Notes under the pieces: generated by a model | The model's input: only the letters and a program-made list of their open reading frames with translations | What the model was told of the DNA's origin: nothing | The model's database searches: none | Shown here: one piece after another, positions 21,652 to 34,299 of the stretch | How the letters are laid out: each line of letters opens with the position of its first letter | How positions within the stretch are numbered: position 1 is the first letter of the stretch | DNA from: Anagrus nilaparvatae | Taxonomy: Eukaryota > Arthropoda > Insecta > Hymenoptera > Mymaridae | Direction: 5' to 3' | Length of the DNA stretch: 64,000 nucleotides | Assembly: GCA_022575985.1 (NCBI GenBank) | Contig: JAKSXM010000007.1 | Coordinates: forward strand, 59,054,501-59,118,500 | Translations under genes and position numbers: made by a program

Positions 21652-23010
21652 TTAATTATCCATATTTGAGAAGTATAATTTAATACTCTTCTTAAATCTA
21701 GAAAATGACGGGAGGTCACGATAGCAGAGGAGCAAAGAGTTCCATAGATTGGCATACTTAATATGGAAAGAGTTTTTTCCAGAATCTGTTACCATTGTGG
21801 AGATTTCAAGGTCTTTGCGGGGCCCTCTAGTAGGCTTATCAGAGTGATAAGGTTTAAAAAATGAAAGAAGAAGAGGAGGATCTTTCATTCGTACCAACCT
21901 ATACATTATTAGCATGGCAAAATAGTCCCTACGGGTATCAATGCTTAGCCAGTGTAGCTTTTTTCTGTAAGGGGTTATATGCTCATCACGTCTTAACCCA
22001 AAAAAATATCTTATTCCTGAGTTCGATAGTCTTTGAAGTTGTTTACGGAGATCATGAGACATGTCTGCATAAACAACTGTTCAATAATCTAGATGAGGTA
22101 TCACAAGACTTTGTTCAAAAGTTGACCACCTGATCATGAGCTAACTTCTCTAAGACTTTTGAAAGAAAGCATAGTAGGGCAATCGGTCTGAAGTCCAAAG
22201 TAGATGAGGGTATTGAGACCTTTTTAAGAGCCAGAATGCGGGATATTTTCCAAGTTTCAGGAAAGATACCATTTATCAATGATGCATTGAATAATTTAGT
22301 TATATGTTTGGCAATCGATGGTAGTGACTTGGCAACTACGCTTTGATGGATGCCATCTTCACCTATGGCTTGGGGCTGAAAGTGAGAGACTGCTAAGATG
22401 ACATCATTAACTGTAACCTCCTTAAACGTAAAACCATCTGGAGGAGCCGATGAGGTTAGATTAAAAGAAGTTAATGGATCCTCTGATGGAGAGAAGGATA
22501 TTTGAGAGAAGTAGGAGTTGAGCTCTTCAGGGAGGAACCCATTAAGTGCATCACTGGGTTTAGGGATTAAGCCTAAATTCCTCATTTCACTCCAGAAGTT
22601 TTTGTTAGTGTCTAATGTGTTACATATACGATTGTGCATATAAGGACATCGTGCAGTCTCAGATTTTTGTTCAGTCAAGTTGGCCAAGGTAAGGTATTCG
22701 TCAAGTAAATGTCTTGAACCTGTCCTTTCGTAACGTCTACAGGTAGCGTCGCGTTTTGAAATTAGAAGTTTTAATTCGGTATTGACCCAGGGATATAGAG
22801 ACTTTTTATTTTATAATTTTTTATCAGGTGCTAAAGTGTTTATTGCATTTTGTAAATTGTCAGTTATTATTTTAAGTCCTTGTTCAACATCAAGTACATC
22901 ATCAGAGGTAAACAGTGACCATTCTTGAGCCTGTAAGTAAGAGTTAAGGTCATGAGATGCTATTTTATTGATGCACTTATATGTATAAGTTTCATTGTTT
23001 ATTGAAGGAT
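21652..23010 (-). pseudogene. LINE (Jockey/CR1-like) relic, 5'-truncated and internally deleted
   Basis: Minus strand. From about 22990 a frame reads PWVNTELKLLISKRDATC; after a stop near 22805 the open frame 22687-22115 has FWSEMRNLGL, QAIGEDGIHQSV, FPETWKISRILALKK and DFRPIALLCFLSKVLEKL, the fingers part of a LINE reverse transcriptase. Directly after, the frame 22062-21652 encodes the region downstream of RT (SGIRYFFGLRRDEHITP, LHWLSIDTRRDYF, LWNSLL). The palm with the catalytic aspartates is deleted at about 22100. The layout mirrors the 14660-15299 relic, but the sequence is a different lineage. Confidence 0.85.
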
Positions 23011-24360
23011 GAAAAATGTACTAGTACCTGATCGATGGTTAAGTTTTTCTACTTTTTTCAGTATCAGATTTTTAAAAATAAAATAAATATAACTACTAAA
23101 AAATATTTATTTAATGTCTTAAAAAAAAAATTTACAAAAGTATAGTAAGTATAATTTCTTGAAGGTTTAAAGGATTTTTGGATATTATTTCCCGAAGTAA
23201 TAATATATTTCTCAAATTTTATCTACATTGTTAATATTTTTTTGTTATTTTCTTGTAAAAAAAATAACATAAAAGCAACAAAATTTTTGGAATTTGTGAC
23301 AGATTATGGCCAGAATTTCTGAAACCTAGTTTTTTATCTCCAAAAGACAAAAAATCCAGATAATTTTGACTGAATTTTCAGATTCGTAGGAATCTTTTAC
23401 TATAGCTTTTTTCAACCCAATAAAAATAAGAAAAAACAACGTTATTTTTTTTCTTTTTTGATGCCCAACCTATCAGAGTAAAATTATTTGAGATAAACAA
23501 AAATCTAGTCAGAATTTTCCGTGATTTTTATCCAGTGATAGAAAATCGTGCTACATAAATTCTGGCCATAATCTGCCCAGATCCCAGAATTTCTATCATT
23601 TTAAGTTATTTTTATAATTTAATATTTTATATTTTAATAATTTAATAATAATTTTCCTAAATCGATTGAAAATAAATTTGGTTTAAAATTACAGCTACTT
23701 TGGTTATTAAAAATATTTTTGCTTTTGATTAAAACTTATAATTATCATTTTGAATATTATTATTATTTAAATAAATAAAATGTAAAAATAAATGAAATAA
23801 AGAAAAGTAAATTAAAAAATAATTTGTTTCACAAAATTGTTTTACAATAGAATAACTTCTAGAAAATCTAATACATTATTTTTAACTTCCTTAATTAAAG
23901 GCAATAAGGACCTAAAGTGGTAAAATTATACTTCTTTAATAAAATTCATTGAGCATTACTGTACTTATTCTCAGAATTCTCAATTGTTAACTTTTGCAGA
24001 CTTTAGTTAAAAAAAAACATATTTTGGATTGAAGTCTAAATGAATCTATATTCATACAGTCTTCAATTTCAAAAACAATGCATGATACTTGAAAATCTTG
24101 TTTGAAAATCAATTTTACATACAAAAATATTGACTTATAAATCTTTTTTTCATATTTTTATGTTCTTCACTTTTCTTTATTTTATTTTTATAATATATAT
24201 GGAACTAGATATATCTACTATTTAAAACTCGCTAACTTTTTATATAAACTAAATGCAGTCTGTTTCTCATTAACTAAACTAATACAACTTAACTATATAT
24301 AAGATCAAATGAATTCAAAAATATAGGACACAATTATTTATAAAATTAATTAATGTAGAT
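23011..24360. repeat. Gene-free DNA containing a foldback element at 23285-23602
   Basis: At 23285-23602 the left block ACAGATTATGGCCAGAATTT is inverted as AAATTCTGGCCATAATCTG near the right end. The blocks AAAATCCAGATAATTTTGACT and TAGTCAGAATTTTCC continue the pairing inward. The remainder is AT-rich with no gene seen; 23600-24360 includes the 3' flank of the secreted-protein gene. Confidence 0.6.
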
Positions 24361-25326
24361 TTACGTATCAGTCTTGGTAATAACAGTAGGCCATGGATTA
24401 AATGGTTTATTATTATCTTCAATTTTTAAATCATTAATATCTTTTTTTTCTTCATTAACATCATGTAATGCTGGTAACAATCTTTCAGGGGTATAATCAA
24501 TTTTATATGGCGGTAATGGTTCAACTTTAGTTGATTCTTCTAATTGATCAAGATGATAAACACTTGGTACTAAATGTGAATCATAACCATTAAATGTATA
24601 AAAATATGGATCATAATATAATGTATAATAATTTGGATAAAATGGTAATGTTGATGTTATAACTTGTTTATTTTTTTTATGTTTTATTGATGAATAGTCT
24701 TCGTGTTTGTTTTTCTTTTTTTTATCATCTTCTTTACTTTCCTCGGATTTACTATCTTCTTTTGATTCTTCAGATTTATTGTTTTCTTTTGATTCTTCAC
24801 CTTCGTTTGATTCTCCAGATTTTTCGTTCTCTTTTGATTTTTCACCTTCGTTTGATTCTCCAGATTTATCTTCTTTTGATTCTTCAGATTTTTCTTCTTT
24901 TGAAACTTTATCTTTATTCTTTTTAAAACCCTTAAATGCTTTTAAATCATTATCTTCATCACTTTCTTCATTACTATCGTCTTTACTATTATTATCTTCA
25001 TGACTGCCTCTTAAAAATTTAGTCAGACCATGATGATGATGGTATGATAAAATCGGTAAATGATAATTATCATTGTAACTTGGTATCGTTGGGTGATACA
25101 GTTGTGGTGGTACGAATTGTGGATTTATTAATGTTGGTGCATAACCTAATTCTGTGCGCCCTATTATTGGTGGATAATATGCTGATGTTGTTATTAGGTT
25201 GTTTTCATTATTGTTTCTTGGTGATATTAATGTATTGTAAAGTTTTGAATTTTTTAAGTAACTGTGATAATTATTATTTGCGTTAACACTTATTACTACT
25301 AATAATAATAGTATTGGGAGCCGCAT
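24361..25326 (-). CDS. Secreted acidic/lysine-repeat protein of unknown function
   Basis: The frame runs 321 codons on the minus strand, from ATG at 25326-25324 to TAA at 24361. A strong acceptor (TTTTTCTTTTTTAG) abuts the ATG, so an upstream untranslated exon is likely. Residues 1-16 are a signal peptide (RLPILLLLVVISVNA). Residues 45-100 are Pro/Tyr/His-rich, with YHHHHG near 95-100. Residues 108-215 are a charged low-complexity block with repeats KSEESKED and SGESNEGE. Residues 228-250 are Tyr/Phe-rich (FYPNYYTLYYDPYFYTF). The last 60 residues are Pro-rich and acidic. No known domain is recognised. The layout suggests an extracellular structural, cuticle-associated, salivary or venom protein, but the function is unknown. 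The purine-strand bias creates long antisense frames, which are not genes. Confidence 0.8.
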   Translation of the reverse strand: MRLPILLLLVVISVNANNNYHSYLKNSKLYNTLISPRNNNENNLITTSAYYPPIIGRTELGYAPTLINPQFVPPQLYHPTIPSYNDNYHLPILSYHHHHGLTKFLRGSHEDNNSKDDSNEESDEDNDLKAFKGFKKNKDKVSKEEKSEESKEDKSGESNEGEKSKENEKSGESNEGEESKENNKSEESKEDSKSEESKEDDKKKKNKHEDYSSIKHKKNKQVITSTLPFYPNYYTLYYDPYFYTFNGYDSHLVPSVYHLDQLEESTKVEPLPPYKIDYTPERLLPALHDVNEEKKDINDLKIEDNNKPFNPWPTVITKTDT

Positions 25327-26713
25327 CTAAAAAAGAAAAAGATTATAAAGATGATTGAAAAATGAGCAGCAGTCTTAAATTAAATAGTTAAATAATTTGT
25401 ACAGTTTATATTGAAACTTTTTAATAAATAATAAATATTACGCGTCAAATTAAAACTCAAATGCAAAATCTGTGTTTGACGAATACGCATACGAATATAT
25501 TATAAGGCTGAGTTTACTATCGATTTTAAAAAGATACGAACCTCAAGTTTTTTATTAATATCCGCCGAAAATAAAGATAATTTAATGGAATAAAATTTTC
25601 CTAAAAATTTAACTATATTTTTATTCGAATCCCAAAGGAATTCAACGCAAATATATTAGAAGTGATTTTATTCCAAAACAAATGAAAAAACGAGAATTTT
25701 AAGAGTTTTTTTTTCGCTCTCTGACTTTAGACCTAAAAAAAGAGTTGAAGGAATCATTCGATTTTGACAAAAATTTAACCAGTGATTTTTTGTGCATAAT
25801 ACTGTTTTGGAAATTTAAATATTTTAAATAATTGTTTTTTTGTGTATCGCCCATTTTTGATGAATAAATTTTTGTCAAGAATTAAATATTTTAATTCGCG
25901 AATTTGCTATGGGCTTCGAAAAAGAAGACCTTCATCTCAGTAACAAATGATCGAATTCACATCATTTTTTTTAATCGATAGTTTACTGTAGTTTATTAGT
26001 TTATTTACTATAGTTTACTTATAGATAAAAAACATATATTTTGTTAATGCAGCGAATTTTCGGCTTTTGTGCAATAACGAGTTGAAAATCCAGGCAGGTG
26101 CATTATCTATTCATATTTTGATTTGCACTGTTTTAACCCCTATTCATGAATATTTATGGCGTCTTTGCTATTGTTAAAATTTTTTAAAAAAAGAAAAATA
26201 TTATTTTTCATGTTTCTTTCTTCTTAATTTGGTTTTTCATGCTTTCGGAATCTACAACATCTATTATGAGAAAAAAAAAACTTGAAAATTTTTTCCCGTA
26301 TGAAATGTGCCAATTAATCTGCCTAAAAAAAACTTTGAATCGCAAAAATCCGCTAAAAAATGCTCAATATAGAGTGTTAAAATCAAAAGAGTAAAGTTTT
26401 TTGTTTTACTGATATCAGCGTCAATTTTTGACCGATTTATATGATTCAAATTGCTAATTAATCCGTTTTGCGATTAGAAAAAATTTGCAAATGAAAAATA
26501 AAACTTTCTGATCAATTTGCAAAAATAAAAGGAAAATTTTGGAATCGGATAGACAATAGAAATTATTTATGTATTTCACTGAGACCTGGGCGAGATCACG
26601 GGACAAAATATGAGGCTCGAATGCTCATGCATGCAAAGTCAAAACAAATATTTTGTCCCGTATTTAAAAATAGCTATAATATATAATCAATTTTTGAAAT
26701 TTTTATAAAACTT
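25327..26713. other. AT-rich 5' flank of the secreted-protein gene
   Basis: No exon could be placed with confidence. A hairpin, ACGGGACAAAATAT (26597-26610) against ATATTTTGTCCCGT (26646-26659), is the only clear structure. Confidence 0.4.
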
Positions 26714-26970
26714 ACACTGTTAAAAGTAACTGCAGTGATATTAAGTACAAAAAAAAAATTTAAATAATTTACAAAAAAAATTGTAAATTTTTACTAGTTT
26801 ACTAAAATTTATAAATTTTCGATGAAGTCAAAAAATCCCAATTTTTTTGTGTCAATACACACCTTTTCTCGTAAATTTAGAAATAAATTTTTCACGTGTT
26901 TCATCGAAAATTTACGAATTTTAACTAACTTTACAAAACACTTTACAAAAGTTACTTTTAACCCTGTGAC
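26714..26970. mobile_element. MITE with ACTGTTAAAAGTAACT ends, copy 1
   Basis: The left end reads ACACTGTTAAAAGTAACT and the right end AGTTACTTTTAACCCTGTG, near-perfect inverted repeats. The interior pairs AATTTACAAA / TTTGTAAAT blocks. The same family occurs at 35267-35659. No coding capacity; a 90-codon frame inside is a by-product of the A/T-rich arms. Confidence 0.65.
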
Positions 26971-29900
26971 CAATTACTACATTAATTTAATTTCTGAAAC
27001 TGTTGTTGATGAGACAAATTTTAAAAAGAGCTATCTAGTACATAGGTTTTTTCAAAATCAAGGTAGAAATATACTATCTTACATTGCCCGGTAATGAATG
27101 AAAGCAACTTGCATCCAACAAACTAATCTGTATATTATGCACTATAAACACAGTTTTTAAGAGTGAATATACAAGTAAATAATATATAGATTAAGTTGAA
27201 CAGTTGCAAAAGTCGAATAACAGGAGCAAAATGCAGGCCAAATAAACCGGTGAGAGCGGTCGTTATAACGGTTGCCTGCAAAAAAAATTCTATCTCCGTT
27301 GCTTTTTTCCTTATTTTTTTTTGTACATACATCATGTACTTTAATAAACTTATAATCTTTCTTTCAATTTAAATTGTTTTGATGTAAATTTAAATTTTTT
27401 ATTTAGGTTAATGTCATTTTATTGTTTTATAAACCAAAATATTTTAAAAACAATTTTTTATTTAATTCAAACCACATTTTATGTTTGCATTTTTTTTTTG
27501 GGTTTGAAACGTGTTTTGAATATTATTTGTAATTTTGTATCACATATTAGTGCAAATATTTTTATTATAAATTCAATGTACGTATGATTTCCTTTTTTTT
27601 TTCTTTTTTATTTATTTTCGCTTTTTCTTCACTTACGATCTTTTTTAAAATAAACAAAAAATTAAAAGTAATAATGTAATTACTTAATTTGTATTTATCG
27701 TACGCAATTTTTAAATATAAACACTGGACAAATTTATTTGATTCTAATAATTTTTTCACTCTCTTCTCTGTTATTTTAAGGGAAGCTTTAAATAGTCTCC
27801 CATTTTTTATGATAAGGTATCAGAGTGGAATAAATAATTATAATAAACTAATTCTGATAATAGAAATATTTACGTGAATTAAATTAATATTTTTAGTATT
27901 CTTTGCTATGTTATTCATTAAAAATAATTTTTATTTTCTTTTAAAGATCTAAGATTGCTAATTTTCATAATTGTAATTGAAACTACCTTATTTTCAAGAT
28001 CAATTGTATTTTTGAATAAATTAAAAATTCGCACTTTTTTGTAATTTAATGTTTTCTGCTTATTTACCAAAAAAAGTTTATAAATTTTACCTTAAATTTT
28101 ATTTAGATTATAGCATAACATAATTTTTTTTTGAGAAAACCTTTAATCAATTAGTCTAAAATTCACTTTGTACAATTTGAAATCACACTCACAATAATTA
28201 AAAACATAAATTAACCTAATTAAATAATTTACAAATAATTATATTTACCTCGTATTTAAAATAAAATTACAAGGGATGAAAAAATGAGATGCTTGTTCCA
28301 AAAAGCTCCAAAAAATACAACAACAAAAAAAAAAATAAAAGGGAAATAACAAAACGTCAAAAAGATTATGAGAAAGAAATACAAATAACGTAATTTCTTG
28401 AAGAACTCGTTGGTTTATAAGGCCCAGAACTCCCAAGATTTATAAATTTTTATCTTTTTCTTACACGTATATTTCTTTCACCTACAATTCTCCCACTTTT
28501 TTAGCAAAAAACTTTAGTACATTTTATTATAATAAAGTTCCTTATGGGCTTGTTAATATTCTTTTACATATTTTTTTTCTTTCACGATTATTTATTTTAA
28601 ATGTGGCAATATTTTTCTTGATACATTAATTTGATTTTGTTTATCGATTAAATTAAATCTTTTTCTTGCATTTACATTTATTTTTACAAATTTTTTTATC
28701 TTTTACATTGCACAATTATTTTATTTAATATATGAAAAATAGGAGTTAACTAATTTATTTAAAAAAATTTTCTAGATAATTTTTTAAAAATAGAACTAAT
28801 TTTTTTTTATTTTATGAATTTTTTCTTTCACGATTAAAATATTTCTGGTGTACAATTAAGCCGGAAAACGATTATTTTCTAACCTATGACTAGGTATTTT
28901 GGTTTTTTCCATATAGTATTAAACGATAATAATATTTTTTTTTTCGTAAAAATTTGCAAAAAATTTGTTTTACGAAAAATATTTATGAATTCACAATTTT
29001 TATTCAGAATTCTCGAATTTTTTTATATACTAAATTTAGTAAATTTGCAATTTTTACATTGTGACAAAAATATTTAGAGTACAAAAAAAAAGAAATGACG
29101 TTTTAAAATTAAAAATAAAGAAAAATTAAAAATAAAAATAAATTTAAAAATAAATTACAATTTTCTCAGTTTAAATTAAATTTTGGACTTTAAAATCGAA
29201 TGCTACGGAAAATTTCCCGTTACTGCCTATATTTGTGGCAAAAGGAAAGTATTTTTTACTTTAAATAAGTATTTGGCCGCAAATTTAAGCAAATTTTATC
29301 CAAATTCAACAAAAAAATGGCCAGGAACAAGAAAAATAAGTAACTTTTACTAGCTTTTCAATTATAAAAAGAAAGTTATTTTTTTACCTCAAATACTTTT
29401 TTTGTAAACTATAGGAATGACCAAAACAGTTTCTTGTTAAAAAAGGTCTCAAAAAACAAATGCTAAAATTTATAGTTTACAGGAAATTTGAAAACATTTG
29501 AAGATATTTCAGTTTCGGTTAAAGTGGAGGGAACATTGTGGAAGGTACTTCCTTTTTATATTTTGTTTTTATTGGTTTTTTCGATTACTTAGCCAAGAAT
29601 TTTCCAAAAACTAAGGATGGCTTCAGCAGGAAATTTTACTAAGCTTATAAAAGTGTTTTCCAGAGATTCTTTGAGACCAAAAAAAAGTTTGAGTGAGCAG
29701 TTTTAAACCTAAGAAGCTGAAATTTGCTGAAATATCATATTTTCAATGGATGAACCCCTTTCTATGTTCCTCCCATAAACCTATTAATAAGTTTTAAGAG
29801 CTTAAAGATTTCACAAATTTTGCCTTTTGTAGTATTTTTAGAAAAGTAAATGTTAAGGTTACTTCTAACATTTTCATTAACTGTAAATTTTATATTACGT

Positions 29901-30235
29901 AATTTTTACAAGAAACAAAAAGAGTTAATTTTTTTTTTACATTTAAACATATTCATTAAATAATTATTTCATTTAATTAGTTATATTTTTTTTTATATTT
30001 ACAGTTTTTATTATTTCTTAGTATACAAGATGTTTTTTTTGTATGTACAGTTTAAAACTGTTACTAGAGTACAATAATTGAAATGATGAGTATAACCTTT
30101 GCGTGTAAGGTGTCATTTCGTTTTTTTTTATTATTATATAATAATATATAATATTTATCATAAACCATAAACTTTGAAATTATTTTTCTGCAATATTTAA
30201 GCAAAAATTTGTTAATTTTATTCTATGTTCAAAGA
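26971..30235. other. Long gene-free AT-rich region
   Basis: I see no gene, transposon end or conserved domain. Short frames at 27135-27335, 28245-28436 and 28886-29077 look random. There are A- and T-tracts and isolated words shared with the MITEs (AAAGTTACTTTT-like near 29335-29375). It may be intron or intergenic DNA. Confidence 0.4.
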
Positions 30236-30893
30236 TAAAAACTTATAACTGGTTCGTGTTTTCATACAACCAACGATCACCAGAATCAAAAATATTCTCA
30301 GTCCATTTCACCCCCCCTCCCCCTGCTGAGTCGGACTTTTTCAAATACCCCATTCAATGAACATGTTCCATGTTAAAATGTTAAAATATTATCATATTTT
30401 CATTTTTTGAGCTCAATAAGTATTTTTGAGACATATTAGTCAAAATATGTTAATCAGCATTTGCAAAATTGGTCTCTGAGGTGCAAAATAATTTATGAGG
30501 CACAATATTAACCTGGAACATATTTATACGGAGGGGGTACCCTGGAAATCTGAAAATCAAGGGGAAGGAGGGTTAAATATGTACAATTTTTCCAAGGGGG
30601 GGTAAATGTGTTCGATTTTAGGGGGGAGGTCAAATAAGACTTAGAATAATTTTGATTTAGGGACTTTAGAATAATAAATATATAATAATAAACTAGAATA
30701 ATTTCGATTTCGGGACTCAAAATAGATTGGATTTAAAGTCTTAACATCTAGAAATGGGGATAATAACAAATTATAAAAATAGCGAATTGTATTGTAATGT
30801 TGCGTAACATTTGCATTACACCTAGTCCTCAGCTGTAAGCAAACGTGTTCCATGAATTTTGGTTGTGTTTACACAAACCGGTTACAAGTTTTT
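30236..30893. mobile_element. ~658-bp element with inverted ends, family with 4220-4610
   Basis: The left end AAAACTTATAACTGGTTCGTG pairs with the right end ACACAAACCGGTTACAAGTTT. Inside, read from the right end, it matches 4220-4610 over most of that copy, including CCCTAAATCAAAA, TTTGACCTCCCCCC and GATTTTCAGATTTCCAGG. The TIR length is about 35 bp. No transposase is encoded. Confidence 0.7.
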
Positions 30894-31880
30894 TTTGAAG
30901 AAGAAGACAAGCAGCCCTTTGGAGCTAGAAAGCAATCCTGAAGTAAAAACTAAAACCGTGGGGTAAAAATGGGCCCTGTATGTATAAAAAATAAATCCCT
31001 TTTGATAAAAATGGCCCTATCAACCATCTCGTGCAAATTATTTACAAACGGCTAATAAAACAGGGCTTTCGAAAAATTAAAAATTGACCCTTAGTAGAAA
31101 GCCTCACTTCGAGAAAAATGGACCCTTTGGGCCTAAATTTAATTTTTGATGTAAAATTTGATTTTTGAGGGTACAAAAGTACATTAAGAATACAAAAATG
31201 GATTTTGCAGAATATAAATGGCTCCGCCTCGCGTAACTTGCACTTTAAGAGTAAAATGGGCCTCTTGGGTCGTGATGTAAAAAATAATTTCCGAAGGTAA
31301 AAATTAGCTCAATAATTTGATATTTCCAGAGTTTTTTTATCTGGTCAGCGTTTTTTTACTTTAACATGCAGACTGTGTATTTTATTTCCGCAGAACTTGT
31401 TTTACCTAAGAAAACCGGTAACAAAGGTACTAATAAGCTGCATAAATGACATGCAACATATATATTCAGCAAATGTTACATCCACAGAACTGGCGTTTGT
31501 TGCAACAGGTTGTTTTAGCATCAAAAAATTTTTGGTGCAGGGCATGTAGATATTGAATTTAGGACCGAATGATCCTTAAAAGATAATTTACACGAGTTGG
31601 GACCATTATAAGATCCATTCAGTACACCTAGAGTCCATTTTTACCTTCAATGATCAGGAATATATCAGGAATTTAGGCCCAAGAAGATCAATTTGAACGA
31701 GGTGGAGCCTATATCTATTGTGTTACCAGAGTCTACTTTTATCAAAACTTCATTTTGCCTTTGAAGGAAAATTTGTTCCAGGCTAAGCTATTTTTATCAT
31801 ACAGCCTTTTCGTACCCTCAGAGTCCAATTTAATCCTTAGGAAATCTCGTCTAATAACACGAAGCCCTGTATTTCTAGGG
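30894..31880. repeat. Degenerate inverted array with AAAATGGRCC words
   Basis: The left half repeats AAAAATGGGCCC, AAAAATGGCCC, AAAAATGGACCC and AAAATGGGCC at irregular 60-100-bp spacing. The right half contains the complements (GAGTCCATTTTTACC, AGAGTCTACTTTTATC, AGAGTCCAATTT). The centre is near 31420. Pairing is imperfect, consistent with an old foldback element. Confidence 0.45.
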
Positions 31881-32200
31881 CAAGAAAATTAATTCTGATA
31901 AATTAAGAATGGAAGTGATGTTTTATTAGCTATCTAAAATTGTCTAATACAGTTGAAACAAATTGTTTACCCAAGCAGTTTGCGGTCTTCAGATTCTTGC
32001 TAGTAACACTAATTACGGAATTAAAAAGAATAAAAAATTAAATTTCATAACTTTATTTTTATATTAAATTGTCATTACAATCATCAATAAATACAAACAA
32101 ATAAAATTCATTTGCTATGAAATTCTTAGTTACCTATAACACTTATAGCTTATTATTTTTAGAATATTATTACAATTGAAGCCTATTAAAAACAATAAAT

Positions 32201-32368
32201 TTAAATAGGTTCGATTGGAAATGAACAAACTTTTCTTACTAATAATAATGGATAATTAGGTAATACAACCATAAAAACAAACACAATCGGTGAAAAAAAT
32301 ACTAGAAAACTTGCATATGCTAATGCCCATAAAATTGGTGATATGCCAAATATTACTGCTTCCAACAT
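32201..32368 (-). CDS. 55-aa hydrophobic small membrane protein (smORF)
   Basis: A complete minus-strand frame runs from ATG at 32368-32366 to TAA at 32203-32201, with an in-frame TGA ten bases upstream, so this is its true start. The product begins MLEAVIFGISPILWALAYAS and continues through a second hydrophobic stretch rich in Phe/Val (FSPIVFVFMVVLPNYP) to a short tail LLLVRKVCSFPIEPI. One or two membrane spans are predicted by eye, with a basic Arg-Lys at the end of the second. About 92 bases upstream is a strong acceptor (TTTTTATTTTTCAG ending near 32460), which suggests a spliced 5' UTR. Codon use looks constrained, unlike the surrounding stop-rich AT DNA. I do not recognise the family. 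Comparable insect smORF peptides regulate ion pumps or trafficking, but no role can be assigned here. Confidence 0.6.
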   Translation of the reverse strand: MLEAVIFGISPILWALAYASFLVFFSPIVFVFMVVLPNYPLLLVRKVCSFPIEPI

Positions 32369-33659
32369 CTTTTTTTTTCAATTATTATTCAATTTCACAC
32401 TTTGAATATTAAATTTCTACAGTCTTCATTTTCTATCTTCAATATGTTATATCATCTCATCTGAAAAATAAAAAAAAAGATAATAATTATTACAGGCCAA
32501 ATTAAATGCGGTGTATTAATGTTACACAATTGACAATCATAATTATAACATTAAAAACTTATTTATACATACAAAATATTAATTTACTTAAATTATGACG
32601 TATTCTATGGTAATAAAATTTTTTTATTATGTAAGATTATTAATGAATAGAATGTGATTATTTGCTAAGTCATTAATGGCAGTTAATATTTATTTTACAT
32701 TGTAAATTCTGGTTTTGTGTAATTTAAGGTGATGAGACTATTTTTGATTATTATCACATCCTATAAATGGTCTATTGTTTTTATTAAAATATTGTATAAA
32801 AAATTTTAAAGGATGCTTGATTTAGCATAAATTTGAAAATATAGTCTCATGGTATAAATTATGAATAAAGTAATAATTTGTAGATAAAATCTGTAATAAA
32901 ATTGAATAAAAATCAATTTTTAATGATATAATTAATATTACAAAATTACAAATAGTAAAAAAAAATTTACATAAAAAACATTCTCTTTTATTATAAATAG
33001 AGAAATATTTTTTGAGATTTTATTGGTAAAAATATATGAGAGGACAATTGTAATTAATATTTTGTGTATGCTAATTGTGTAAACATCAGTTACATAATAT
33101 GCTTTAACACACTGTATTAAAAAATTTTATAATTTATTGATTGATTAATGTAGTTTTTATTTATTTTTTTTTATTTTAAAAAATTTTGATATTGTATTAA
33201 TTTTTATTTCTGTATAAATATTTACTGTTTTATTGATCTAAATATTGACTCATTTTAATCAATGATTTTTTTTATTTTAATAATACTTTCATCAGTTTTA
33301 AAATTACTTTTTAAACAATAAAAATATTATAGTATTCCTCTACCACTTTGCATATATTTTTTCCATGCCTTAATCTAACCAAAGTTAAAATAACAAAGTT
33401 AGAGGTATCAGGAACTAATTATAAGTAATTTTTTCAATGAATCTGCAATCAATATTATCTTAGAACAGAAAATTGTTGAGATCATTCCTCGCGATTGAAT
33501 TAGAGTTAGCATAATGTTTTTGAAGATTTATTAAAATTATTTTTTTTAGTAAGTTGTTGAAAAATGTACACAAAATTGCATTACGATTTGTTTCGTGTTG
33601 TTGGATTATTCTAGAGTTTTTAATCTTTCTAATGAAAATTAAATTAAAATTTTAAAGTG
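32369..33659. other. Candidate 5' UTR and intron of the smORF gene, otherwise gene-free
   Basis: The stretch 32369-32460 would be the untranslated part of the smORF exon; beyond the acceptor near 32460 the sequence is AT-rich without a gene. A distant 5' exon cannot be placed with confidence. Confidence 0.35.
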
Positions 33660-34299
33660 CACTGAAAAAAAATCCTTGAATGTTATCACTGATTCTATTT
33701 TCTATTTTGATTAACTTATAGAATATTTTGACATTATTGACCAAATATCCAACGTACTTAAAATTTTAGACTTTTATAAAAAAATAAAATAAAAATAGTC
33801 TCAGTTTTACATCAGACTCAGTGATATGAGTGTATAAATATTATACACAAAATTGTTAAATCGGTAAATGAACAAAAATATATTGTAAATTTTAATATTG
33901 TAAGAAAAAAAATTTTAAATTATATTAATTATGTAATTTTAGCTTGACAAGGTCATCAAATCAGTTGATGAAACGTCGCATTAACAAAATCAATAAAAAA
34001 ATGTGTAAACTTATAAAAATTTTTTTACATTTTATTCCATTTGGTCAATAAAGTCAAAATATTCTATAAGAAAAAAATTTTTTTTATGGTTGCAAATGAC
34101 ATAAAACGTAAAGAAAGGGGTGTTTAAAAAATACGTAACGCAAAACACGCATGCAGGGCTAAACCAAAGTGTTACGGTTATATTGAAGTAACATTAAAGT
34201 TATTAAAAATAGTGTTATTTTGCCAAGCATTGATGGGTTTTTTCATGTTACGTATTTTTTGAATATCCCTAAAAGCAATTAGAATTTTTTTTCAGTGTG
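33660..34299. mobile_element. Foldback element with CACTGAAAAAAAAT ends
   Basis: GCACTGAAAAAAAATCC at 33659 is inverted as ATTTTTTTTCAGTGTGG at about 34286-34300. A stronger inner pair is CTTATAGAATATTTTGAC (33714-33731) with GTCAAAATATTCTATAAG (34053-34070), extended by ATTGACCAAAT / ATTTGGTCAAT. The interior has no open frame. Confidence 0.6.

Noticed and set aside
24687..25003. Plus-strand frames of 79-98 codons rich in Phe/Leu/Ser
   Set aside because: They are antisense to the Lys/Glu/Ser repeat region of the minus-strand secreted-protein gene; purine-rich coding repeats leave the complement open.
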